From the NCBI GenBank assembly GCA_031082205.1, contig JAVHLJ010000007.1:1-51240 (forward strand): a DNA stretch of 51,240 nt. Reading direction: 5' to 3'. The notes under the pieces were generated by a model, which ran no database searches, had not been told where the DNA came from, and saw only the letters and a list, made by a program, of their open reading frames with translations. Of this stretch, positions 42,829-50,529 are shown in pieces (positions within the stretch are counted from its first letter, which is position 1; every line of letters begins with the position of its first letter). The stretch comes from Elusimicrobiales bacterium. Its GTDB lineage: Bacteria > Elusimicrobiota > Elusimicrobia > Elusimicrobiales > UBA9959. A program made the translations under genes and the position numbers.

Positions 42829-43565
42829 GCCGCAAACCTAAAGTGCTGGTCTTGCGCGGGGCCGGGACCAACTGCGACATAGAGACCTGCAACGCTTTCG
42901 CAGCGGCCGGCGGCGAGCCCGAGCTGGTGCACGCCGGGGAACTCGTCGAAGGCGTGAAAAAGTTCGCCGACTACGCCATACTGGCGCTGCCGGGCGGCTT
43001 TTCCTACGGCGACGACATCTCGGCCGGCAAGATCATGGCCGTGAAGCTGCGCTCGCTCAAGGCAGACCTGGGCAGGTTCATATCTTCCAGGCGGCCGGTC
43101 ATAGGCATCTGCAACGGCTTCCAGGTGCTGGTCAAGACCGGCTTCCTGCCGCATGAAAAGAGCGGCCGCCAGCTGGCGACGCTGGCCGCCAACGACTGCG
43201 GCCACTTCATAGCCAAGTGGGAGCGGCTGAGGGTCAACAAGCTCAGCCCCTGTCTCTTCACCAAGGGCCTGCCCGACGAGATAGAGCTGCCGATAGCGCA
43301 CGGCGAGGGCAAGTTCATCTCCTCCCCGCCGGAGATGGCGAAGATAAAGCGCGGCGAACTCTGCGCGCTGTCTTATGTCGCCAATCCTAACGGCTCGATG
43401 GCCGACCTGGCCGGGCTGACGAACCCGGAGGGGACGGTGCTGGGGCTGATGCCCCACCCCGAGCGGTTCTTCTTCCCCTGGCAGGCGCAGAACCGGCGCC
43501 CCGGCGCCGATTTCCTGCCGCCGGGCTACCTCTTCTTCAAGAACGCCGTGGACTATGCGAGGTAG
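42825..43565 (+). CDS. purQ: Phosphoribosylformylglycinamidine synthase, PurQ glutaminase subunit
   Basis: A 246-residue class I glutamine amidotransferase that supplies ammonia to PurL. The N-terminus has VLRGAGTNCDIET. The nucleophile Cys is in GICNGFQVL, and the His/Glu pair in LMPHPERFF. GGFSYGDDISAGK is the PurQ-specific loop. The ATG at 42825 overlaps the purL stop (ATGA). It is the last gene of the tight purC-S-L-Q block. After it the cluster is broken by a palindromic element and two AT-rich genes before purF. Confidence 0.96.
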   Translation: MSRKPKVLVLRGAGTNCDIETCNAFAAAGGEPELVHAGELVEGVKKFADYAILALPGGFSYGDDISAGKIMAVKLRSLKADLGRFISSRRPVIGICNGFQVLVKTGFLPHEKSGRQLATLAANDCGHFIAKWERLRVNKLSPCLFTKGLPDEIELPIAHGEGKFISSPPEMAKIKRGELCALSYVANPNGSMADLAGLTNPEGTVLGLMPHPERFFFPWQAQNRRPGADFLPPGYLFFKNAVDYAR

Positions 43566-43580
43566 TGTAAGGAGAACCTT

Positions 43581-43770
43581 GCCGGGTGCTGCCGGGGGCT
43601 CACCACGAAAAACACGCTCGCACACCGTGCTCGCGCTCCGACCTCGCCGCTCGCGCTCGTATGCGCCTCCGCATCCTCGGGATGTGATTCCACCGGCTAG
43701 CTCCGGCGCATACTCCGTAAGCTCGCGGCTTCGGACGGTTTTCTTAGGTGAGCCCCCGACATCACCCGGC
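43581..43770. repeat. Palindromic element B (190 bp) after purQ
   Basis: The ends (43581-43604 and 43747-43770) are 24-base inverted repeats with two mismatches. Nested inside are GTATGCGCC (43659-43667) with GGCGCATAC (43705-43713), and a CATCC-TCG-GGATG hairpin. It begins 16 bases after the purQ stop and contains no convincing gene. Like element A it looks like a non-autonomous palindromic repeat or a structured RNA. Flanking target-site duplications were not found by eye. Confidence 0.75.
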
Positions 43771-43833
43771 TGTTTCCCGATGGAACGGGGTAGGTTTTGA
43801 TAGGGGGTTGGTCGCAATTAGTGGGTAAGTTTT

Positions 43834-44682
43834 ATGGAACGTAAACAATATTTAAATAAGTATAAAGTGATATTTTTTACTACGTTTTCCATATTATTTC
43901 TGTGGGATTCAAAGATTTTAACTAAGGAACCTCTTAGCGGGCTTACCTTTGCCGGGGTTTTATCTTTGCTTGGCATATACACCATAATTGTTTTAGTAAA
44001 GAGTGTCGTTCTTGGGACCTTCTTTTGGGTTTTATGGTATTTATCAATGAAAAGCCAGGCAGCTAAAAACCATGAAAAAAAAGATTATATGCACGACGTT
44101 TCCATAAAAAGGAAGCAGAATGACGGTAATGAACAAGAAAAAAATAAATATCCAAGCCCCCGAATAAACCCCGAGGCAATGCTTGAAATTAGTAAGAAGA
44201 TATCGGCTAGCGCATTCTCTCGTTTGGGGAGTGCGCGAAATAGCTTAACCGCTCCAATGGAATGCGAGTTGTTCGCGTTATATGCAGTAACAGCTGCTGC
44301 AGCATTAATTGATAAGGGATATCTTTCGGGTGGTGCGACGAGGAGGCTCATTGATTTGTTTTTAAAACCAAGCGCAGACTCCCCGTCACCTATTGTGATG
44401 CACGCGTTATTGTCACCAAAAAATCTTTTTGTGGAAGGAAGCTTGGTTGAAAATGCAGCGAATGATGTTGTGAGCCTTTATAAAAAAATTCCACTAGCTG
44501 CAGAATACTTTGTAGAAAATTACGAGAAGGATCCGGCAGCTGCGGCAGTTAGATTGGTTGAATCCACTCCGCTTTTGCAGCAACTCGGATTAGATGTGCC
44601 GCCCGCCATGAATTTGCCTGAAATGGTGCATGAAAGTGTCCAAATGGCCCGAAGTTTGATGCAAAATAAAACATCAGCTTAA
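43834..44682 (+). CDS. Unknown membrane protein, AT-rich, between purQ and purF
   Basis: A 282-residue protein that I do not recognise. Two hydrophobic segments (about 12-27 and 40-70) suggest an N-terminal membrane hairpin. A charged, lysine-rich linker (about 73-110) follows, then a soluble, mainly helical domain with an Ala-rich stretch (LYAVTAAAALIDKGYLSGG). Its codons are far richer in A and T than those of the neighbouring pur genes, indicating recent transfer. GGGTAAG lies a few bases before the ATG. A second AT-rich gene follows 52 bp later, and both upstream regions contain AATTAGTG or ATTAGTG near the ribosome-binding site. Paired function is inferred from adjacency. Confidence 0.75.
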   Translation: MERKQYLNKYKVIFFTTFSILFLWDSKILTKEPLSGLTFAGVLSLLGIYTIIVLVKSVVLGTFFWVLWYLSMKSQAAKNHEKKDYMHDVSIKRKQNDGNEQEKNKYPSPRINPEAMLEISKKISASAFSRLGSARNSLTAPMECELFALYAVTAAAALIDKGYLSGGATRRLIDLFLKPSADSPSPIVMHALLSPKNLFVEGSLVENAANDVVSLYKKIPLAAEYFVENYEKDPAAAAVRLVESTPLLQQLGLDVPPAMNLPEMVHESVQMARSLMQNKTSA

Positions 44683-44734
44683 GTGCCCGGTTTTAGGCGG
44701 TCGATGTGGTTTTGACTGAAATTAGTGAGGTGTT

Positions 44735-45529
44735 ATGTTCTGGTTCGCAAAAAAGAAAACAGAGATGGAGCTGTGCCTAGCGGAAATGGCTGAAATAGGG
44801 GAGGAGTTGTATTCAAAGGAGAACGTTTTTAAAAAACAAATATTGCCTCATCTGATTAAAAAAATTGAAAAAAATGTTAAAGAGATTCCTAAAAAATGGA
44901 ATTATAACAAGTTCACTCGCAAGTCGTATTTAAAAAACGAAATCTCTCACATTGCTTTTAAGCTTATTGATAATGGAGATTGTTATAAAGATACGGGGGT
45001 TTTAAATGAAGATGGGGAGGCTATAGTCCAAATATTCATCCAAATGTTGGGAGATTTAGAAAAAGTCAAATTCATGGATTCTAATGCAGTAATAGAATCA
45101 AAAGCAGAGTTGGAAAAAGCCATATCGCATTCAACCTCTCCTGAAAATAAAAAAAAGGTTGTTGCGGCATGCCTTTCTGAGTTGAAAAAAATCGAGAAAG
45201 ATTTTATGGATAGGGGATGGATTTTCTTTGAGTTAATTAAAGAAAGTGCAATTAAGAGTGCTAAAGATCAAAATAAAACTTTTTGGTCAACCTTGGAGGG
45301 GTATCCTATTAAGACTATAGCGCTCCTTCTTGTTTCTAACGCTATAATGGATTCCCTGGTTTCAGGGGAATATCATATTTATAGAGGTAAATTAAGCATG
45401 GCGGGCGAAGGGTTAAAGAATGGCTATGTGTACATAAATTCAGAGCTAATTAAATTGGGGTATCAAACTAAAGAGTCGGCACAGAAAGACTTGCATTCTC
45501 TTGAATCGCAGATACGGCAGATGGGTTAA
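44735..45529 (+). CDS. Unknown soluble protein, AT-rich, between purQ and purF
   Basis: A 264-residue protein of no recognised family. It is Lys/Glu-rich and predicted largely helical, with possible coiled-coil stretches near 70-80 and 105-160 and one hydrophobic helix (about 190-205, TIALLLVSNAIMDSLV) too short to call as membrane. There is no signal peptide. GTGAGG precedes the ATG. Composition matches the gene before it and contrasts sharply with purF after it, so the two probably arrived together as a roughly 2-kb insertion. A role in defence, stress or a membrane complex is possible but unsupported. Confidence 0.75.
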   Translation: MFWFAKKKTEMELCLAEMAEIGEELYSKENVFKKQILPHLIKKIEKNVKEIPKKWNYNKFTRKSYLKNEISHIAFKLIDNGDCYKDTGVLNEDGEAIVQIFIQMLGDLEKVKFMDSNAVIESKAELEKAISHSTSPENKKKVVAACLSELKKIEKDFMDRGWIFFELIKESAIKSAKDQNKTFWSTLEGYPIKTIALLLVSNAIMDSLVSGEYHIYRGKLSMAGEGLKNGYVYINSELIKLGYQTKESAQKDLHSLESQIRQMG

Positions 45530-45582
45530 ATCTTGTAGGAAAAATCATGCGTCTTATCGGGTGAAGCGATTATGGTGTTAAG

Positions 45583-45612
45583 TTGCCACTATGCAAGGGT
45601 ATTGATTTTAAT
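45583..45612 (+). promoter_or_regulatory. Possible promoter for purF-purD
   Basis: TTGCCA (45583-45588) and TTTAAT (45607-45612) are separated by 18 bases in the AT-rich gap after the inserted genes. It could restore expression of purF-purD downstream of the insertion. Weak match; no purine operator was recognised. Confidence 0.3.
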
Positions 45613-45634
45613 AGATTAAGGCTGCGGAGAAAAC

Positions 45635-47044
45635 ATGTGCGGAATATTCGGGATAACGGACAATAAGGAAGCGGCGAGGCTGTCCTATATCGGCCTGTTC
45701 ACGCTGCAGCACCGCGGCCAGGAAAGCGCGGGTCTGGCGGTGGACGACGGGCGCGGCATAAACTGCCGGGCCGGCATGGGCCTGGTCGGCGACGTCTTCG
45801 CCGGCGGCACGCTGGAAGACCTGCCCGGCCGCGCGGCCATCGGCCATGTCCGCTATTCCACGGCCGGGGGTTCGTCGATCGGCAACGCGCAGCCGCTCTG
45901 CTTCAACACCGCGCTGGGTCCCGTCGCCGTCGCGCATAACGGCAACCTCACCAATACCGCGGAACTCAAAAAGAACCTCCAGTCCCGCGGGGCCATCTTC
46001 CGGAGCACCTCGGACAGCGAGACCATAATACACCTGATGGCCTTCTCCGGTAAGCGGGACCCGCTGGCCGCGCTCGAGAAAAGCCTGCCTAAGCTGGCCG
46101 GGGCCTACTCTTTCCTGTTCATGACGCCCGGCCGCGTCATAGCGGCCCGGGACCCGCTCGGCATCCGGCCCCTCGTGATCGGCCGCCTCGGCCGCTCCTG
46201 GCTTTTCGCATCCGAGACCTGCGCCATAGAGGTGGTCGGCGCCAGGGTCGTGCGCGAGGTGGAGCCCGGCGAGCTGGTCTGGGTCGAGAGGGGCCGCCTG
46301 CGGTCGAAGCGCTTCGCGCCGCGCCGGCGCCCGGCCCGCTGCGTCTTCGAGCAGGTCTATTTCGCGCGGCCAGATTCATTCGTCATGGGCAAGAGCGTGC
46401 AGGGCGCGCGCTACGAGATGGGCCGCCTGCTGGCCGCGGAGCTCAGGGCCGCCGGCGTGAAAGCGGACCTGGTCTCCGGCGTGCCGGACTCGGGCAATTC
46501 CGCCGCGCTCGGCTGCGCCAAGGGGCTGCGGCTGCCTTACCGCCCCGTCTTCATGCGCAACCACTATACCGGCCGCTCTTTCATACAGCCGGACCAGAAG
46601 ATACGCGAGTTCACGGCCAGGCTCAAGCTGGCTCCCATCCGCGACGTGATAGCCGGCAGGACCGTGCTGATAATAGACGACTCGCTGGTGCGCGGCACCA
46701 CCTCGCGCAAGATAGTCCGCAGCCTGAAAAAGGCCGGTGCCCGAAAGGTTATAATGGCCCTGGCTTCGCCCCCGGTGCTCTCGCCCTGCTATTACGGCAT
46801 CGATATCGCCAGCCGGAAGGAACTGGCCGCCCGGCGGATGAGCCGCGAGGCCCTGCGGCGGCATATCGGCGCCGACGGGCTGCACTACCTGTCCGTGCCG
46901 GGCCTGATGCTGGCCTGCTCGGGCAAGGAACTTCCGGAGCATCTCCAGGAGGGGATGAGGCCCGGGCTGAACGGCCTCGAAAAGGATTTCTGCACGGCCT
47001 GCTTCGGAGGAAAATACCCGGTTAAGCCGTCTAAAGGGGAATGA
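45635..47044 (+). CDS. purF: Amidophosphoribosyltransferase
   Basis: A 469-residue enzyme for the first step of de novo purine synthesis, making phosphoribosylamine from PRPP and glutamine. It begins MCGIFGI, so the nucleophile Cys2 is exposed by Met removal and there is no propeptide. The phosphoribosyltransferase motif is VLIIDDSLVRGTTSRK. Four Cys in ARCVFEQVYF, LSPCYYG and FCTACFGG match the [4Fe-4S] ligands of the Bacillus-type enzyme, so an oxygen-sensitive cluster is expected. CGGAGA precedes the ATG. It follows the AT-rich insertion and is one base from purD. Confidence 0.97.
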   Translation: MCGIFGITDNKEAARLSYIGLFTLQHRGQESAGLAVDDGRGINCRAGMGLVGDVFAGGTLEDLPGRAAIGHVRYSTAGGSSIGNAQPLCFNTALGPVAVAHNGNLTNTAELKKNLQSRGAIFRSTSDSETIIHLMAFSGKRDPLAALEKSLPKLAGAYSFLFMTPGRVIAARDPLGIRPLVIGRLGRSWLFASETCAIEVVGARVVREVEPGELVWVERGRLRSKRFAPRRRPARCVFEQVYFARPDSFVMGKSVQGARYEMGRLLAAELRAAGVKADLVSGVPDSGNSAALGCAKGLRLPYRPVFMRNHYTGRSFIQPDQKIREFTARLKLAPIRDVIAGRTVLIIDDSLVRGTTSRKIVRSLKKAGARKVIMALASPPVLSPCYYGIDIASRKELAARRMSREALRRHIGADGLHYLSVPGLMLACSGKELPEHLQEGMRPGLNGLEKDFCTACFGGKYPVKPSKGE

Positions 47045-47045
47045 G

Positions 47046-48308
47046 GTGTCGGAAAAGATAAATGTCCTTATAATCGGTTCCGGCGGGCGGGAGCACGCCC
47101 TGGCCTGGAAGCTGAATCAAAGTCCGCTTGCCGGCCGGATATACGCCGCGCCCGGTTCCGAAGGGATGCGGGACTGCGCCCGCCCCGTACCGATGGGCGC
47201 GCTGGAGTTCGACAAGATAACCGATTTCTGCGCCGGCAGCGACATAGGCCTCTGCGTGATAGGGCCCGAGGAGCCGCTGGCCAAAGGGCTTGCCGACCAC
47301 CTGGCGGCCCGGGGCGTTAAGGTTTTCGGACCGCGGCGTCAGGCGGCCATGCTGGAGGCTTCCAAGCAGCTGGCCAAGGAGTTCATGCGGCGCAACTATA
47401 TCCCCACCGCCGCCTTCCAGTCATTCTACGATCCCCAGCCGGCCAAAGAGGCCGTTCGCTCCAATAAAAAATGGCCGCTGGTGGTGAAGGCCGACGGCCT
47501 GGCGGCCGGCAAGGGCGTGCGCGTCTGCGCCGAAGAGGCGTCGGCGCTCTCCGCCGTGGAAGATTTCATGGAGAAGCGCATTTTCGGCTCGTCCGGCGCG
47601 CGGGTGGTGCTCGAGGAATTCCTCGAGGGGCGGGAGGCCTCGGTCATGGCGCTCTGCGACGGCAGGGACTTCGTCATGCTGCCGGTCGCGCGCGACCACA
47701 AGCGCCTGCGCGACGGCGACGAGGGCCCCAATACCGGCGGCATGGGCGCGGTGGCGCCGGTGGAACTGGACGCGGAGACGCTCGAAAAGGTCCGCGTGGA
47801 CGTGCTCGGCCGCTTCGTGGAGGGCCTTAAAAAAGAAAGGATCCCTTATTGCGGCGTGGTATTCGCCGGGCTCATGCTTACAAAAGACGGGCCTAAGGCG
47901 CTGGAATTCAACGTGCGCTTCGGCGACCCGGAGACGCAGACGGTGCTGCCGCTGCTGAGCTCCGACCTGCTGGCCCATATGCTGGCCTGCGCGGAGGGGC
48001 GGCTGGCCGGAGAGCGGCCGGAGTTCCACGGCGGCGCCTGCGCCACCGTAGTGATGGCCGCGGCGGGCTACCCGGAAAACCCCGAGAAAGGGGCCGGGAT
48101 ACGCGGCCTGGACAAGGTACCCGCGGGGGCCGAGGTCTTCCACGCCGGCACCTCGGCGCAGGACGGCAGGTTCAAGGTCGCCGGCGGGCGCGTGCTGGGC
48201 GTCGCCGCGCGGGGCGGGGACCTGGCGGAGGCGCTGCGGCGCGCCTACGCCGCGGCCGGCGCCATATCCTTCGAAGGCATGCAGTACAGGCGGGATATCG
48301 GGGCATGA
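47046..48308 (+). CDS. purD: Phosphoribosylamine-glycine ligase
   Basis: A 420-residue ATP-grasp enzyme joining phosphoribosylamine to glycine, the step after PurF. It starts GTG 47046, one base after the purF stop, so the unstable PurF product passes to a co-produced enzyme. Visible motifs are IGSGGREHALAWKL at the N-terminus, KADGLAAGKGVRV for ATP binding, and EFNVRFGDPETQ for metal and substrate. Length is normal, and no PurM or PurN domain is fused. Confidence 0.97.
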   Translation: MSEKINVLIIGSGGREHALAWKLNQSPLAGRIYAAPGSEGMRDCARPVPMGALEFDKITDFCAGSDIGLCVIGPEEPLAKGLADHLAARGVKVFGPRRQAAMLEASKQLAKEFMRRNYIPTAAFQSFYDPQPAKEAVRSNKKWPLVVKADGLAAGKGVRVCAEEASALSAVEDFMEKRIFGSSGARVVLEEFLEGREASVMALCDGRDFVMLPVARDHKRLRDGDEGPNTGGMGAVAPVELDAETLEKVRVDVLGRFVEGLKKERIPYCGVVFAGLMLTKDGPKALEFNVRFGDPETQTVLPLLSSDLLAHMLACAEGRLAGERPEFHGGACATVVMAAAGYPENPEKGAGIRGLDKVPAGAEVFHAGTSAQDGRFKVAGGRVLGVAARGGDLAEALRRAYAAAGAISFEGMQYRRDIGA

Positions 48309-48357
48309 GCGCCCTTGGCAAACCCGACATGGATAGCACCATTATAGCGGAGGCATC

Positions 48358-49623
48358 TTGACCATACTTCTTATCGTGATGGGCGCGGCCCTCTCCATCT
48401 CTTTCATGTGCTCGATAATGGAAGCCTGCGTGCTGAGCGTGGGCAACGCGGACGTGGCTGTCATCGAGCAGCGGCGGCCGGCCGTCGGACGGATCTGGAG
48501 GGCTTTCAAGGAGAACCTGCAGAAGCCGCTGGCGGTGATACTCATAATGAACACCTTCGCCAACACCTTCGGCGCCGTGCTGGGCGGCGCGTACTTCGAG
48601 ATGCTGTACGGCGATAAATGGCTGATCGTATTCTCGCTCTGCGTCTCTTTCGTGATGATACAGTGGACCGAGATACTTCCCAAGACTCTTGGAGCGAAGT
48701 TCAACCGCAGCATAGCCCCTCTGATCGCCTACCCGCTGCGCTTTCTCATAACCGCCCTGACGCCGCTCGTTAAACTGGTTCTTTTCCTCAACAGGCCTTT
48801 CGAGCGGCTCAAGGCGTCCGGCGGCGCGTCGCCGGAGGAGGAGATAAACGCGATAGCGCGCAGCGCCTTCCTGGCCAGGCAGATGGGATCCGAGCAGGCC
48901 GGGATAATATCGGCCGGCGCGCGGCTGGGCAGCCGCAAGGCCCTGGAGATAATGGTCCCCGCGGAGGAGATCTCCTGGCTCGACGCCGGCATGCCGCTGC
49001 CCGAGGCTTTCATCAAGGCCCATCTCGACGCCCACACCAGGTACCCGCTCTGCGAGGGCAACTCCCCCGACAGGATAATAGGCTACGTCAACTTCAAGGA
49101 ACTGGTGGCCATAATGCGCACGAATCCCGACAACGCCACGCTGCGCGGGATCATGCGGCCGATACTTTTCGTCTCGCCGGAGCAGACCGCCCCGGAACTG
49201 CTCAAGCAGCTGATGGGCGGGCGCTGGCATATCGCCGTCGTCAGGGAGGCCGGGGGCAGGACCGTCGGGCTGGTCACGGTGGAGGACGTCATAGAGGACC
49301 TGGTCGGCGACATAGAGGACGAGTTCGACCACCTGCCGCGCACCTTCCACGACCTGGGCGGCACCCGCTACGCCGTCGGCGGCGGCTTCCCCGCCGCGGA
49401 CCTTGCGGCCAGGCTGGGGATGGCCCTGCCTGACGCCGCTGGTTCCCTGGCCGACTGGATGGCCGCCAGGCTGGGCCGCGTGCCGCGGCCGAACGAATCG
49501 TTTTCAGCCGGCGGCGCCGTGTTCACCGTGCGCCGCGTGCGGCGCAGCCGGGTGTTCGAGGCCATAGTGGCGCCGGAGAAGTCACCGCAGGGCAGGGACG
49601 AGCCGGCCGGTCAGGCGCAGTAA
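48358..49623 (+). CDS. CNNM/CorC-type membrane protein (DUF21 plus CBS pair)
   Basis: A 421-residue membrane protein. Residues about 1-145 form the DUF21/CNNM transmembrane domain with several helices (ILLIVMGAALSISFMCSIMEACVLS first; EILPKTLGAKF is the conserved P-K-x-x-A loop). A CBS pair covers about 195-325 (LVTVEDVIEDLVGDIEDEFD), and a C-terminal CorC/HlyC domain about 335-405. The family is linked to magnesium or cobalt transport and sometimes haemolysis. The TTG start at 48358 follows GGAGG by four bases; ATG 48379 would cut into the first helix. It lies 49 bp after purD and 31 bp before a HAD gene. Transport direction is not inferable. Confidence 0.85.
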   Translation: MTILLIVMGAALSISFMCSIMEACVLSVGNADVAVIEQRRPAVGRIWRAFKENLQKPLAVILIMNTFANTFGAVLGGAYFEMLYGDKWLIVFSLCVSFVMIQWTEILPKTLGAKFNRSIAPLIAYPLRFLITALTPLVKLVLFLNRPFERLKASGGASPEEEINAIARSAFLARQMGSEQAGIISAGARLGSRKALEIMVPAEEISWLDAGMPLPEAFIKAHLDAHTRYPLCEGNSPDRIIGYVNFKELVAIMRTNPDNATLRGIMRPILFVSPEQTAPELLKQLMGGRWHIAVVREAGGRTVGLVTVEDVIEDLVGDIEDEFDHLPRTFHDLGGTRYAVGGGFPAADLAARLGMALPDAAGSLADWMAARLGRVPRPNESFSAGGAVFTVRRVRRSRVFEAIVAPEKSPQGRDEPAGQAQ

Positions 49624-49654
49624 GGGGCGGCCTTAGAGCCGCGAGGAGAAGGTC

Positions 49655-50437
49655 ATGAAAAAAACATCGATATCGCGCGCAGTTCCCGCCGGCGGCCCCG
49701 CGGCGCTGGCCAGGGTCATAGACCTGGTGGAGGAGCGCACCGCGCAGCGGCGCTCGACGCTGGCCATCTTCGACCTCGACGGCACGCTGTTCGACAACCG
49801 CACGCGCACGATGTTCATACTGCGCGAGATCTCCGAGAAGTTCGACTCGCGGCTGCCTCAGCTCTCTCGGGCCTTCTCGTCTTTCCGGGACCTTTCCGAA
49901 GTCGACTACAGTCTCGATGTGACGCTGCGCCGGCTGAAGGTGACGGCTCCCGCGGAGATAAAGTTCATAAAACAGGAATGGGCCCGGCGGTTCTTCTCCG
50001 ACGAGTACCAGAAGTACGACATGCCGCTGGCCGGGGCGAAGGCCTATGTCGAAAAGATACACGCCGCCGGCGCCACCGTCATCTACCTGACCGGCCGGGA
50101 CGTGGGCCGGATGCTGGTCGGCATGACCGAGGTGCTGCGCCTTTACGGCTTCCCCGTAGGGGTGGCCGGCACGATGACGATAGTGAAGAAAGAGTTCGAG
50201 CAGGACGACGAGATCTTCAAGAAAGAGGTCAGCGAGTACATAGACCGCCTGGGCGAGGTCGTGGCCGTCTTCGAGAACGAACCGGCCAATTCCAATATCC
50301 TGCGGGCCAGGTTCCCCGGCGCGGCGTCCTTCTTCGTGGAGACCCAGCACCGCCCCGGCGCGCCGCGGCTCGACCTCGGCATAATCCGCATAAAGGATTT
50401 CCGCCTGCCCGTTCCCCTGTCGAAAAAACGCCCTTAA
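49655..50437 (+). CDS. HAD-superfamily hydrolase
   Basis: A 260-residue cytoplasmic phosphatase-like protein. HAD motif 1 is FDLDGTLFDN at about residue 47, with the nucleophile and acid/base Asp pair. Motif 2 is VIYLTGRD with Thr at about 149. Motif 3 Lys is probably in TIVKKEF, and motif 4 in VVAVFENEPAN has Glu-Asn-Glu rather than the usual Asp pair. A helical cap lies between motifs 1 and 2. GAGGAGAAGG precedes the ATG. Substrate is unknown. It may be co-transcribed with the preceding CNNM gene. Confidence 0.85.
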   Translation: MKKTSISRAVPAGGPAALARVIDLVEERTAQRRSTLAIFDLDGTLFDNRTRTMFILREISEKFDSRLPQLSRAFSSFRDLSEVDYSLDVTLRRLKVTAPAEIKFIKQEWARRFFSDEYQKYDMPLAGAKAYVEKIHAAGATVIYLTGRDVGRMLVGMTEVLRLYGFPVGVAGTMTIVKKEFEQDDEIFKKEVSEYIDRLGEVVAVFENEPANSNILRARFPGAASFFVETQHRPGAPRLDLGIIRIKDFRLPVPLSKKRP

Positions 50438-50472
50438 GGGCCCCGGCTGGCATATAAATTGCTTCGCTGGAA

Positions 50473-50515
50473 TGCGCGGGAGCCGGCGTAGGGCGGCTTC
50501 CGGATAGTCCGCGCA
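50473..50515 (+). repeat. Two-part hairpin in the leader of the last gene
   Basis: TGCGCGG (50473-50479) pairs with CCGCGCA (50509-50515). Inside it GAGCCG or GGAGCCG pairs with CGGCTTC, leaving a short loop and a side bulge. It is followed by A-rich sequence with the ribosome-binding site AAGGA, not by T, so it looks like a 5' leader structure rather than a terminator. Confidence 0.45.
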
Positions 50516-50529
50516 AAAAAGGAAAAAAG

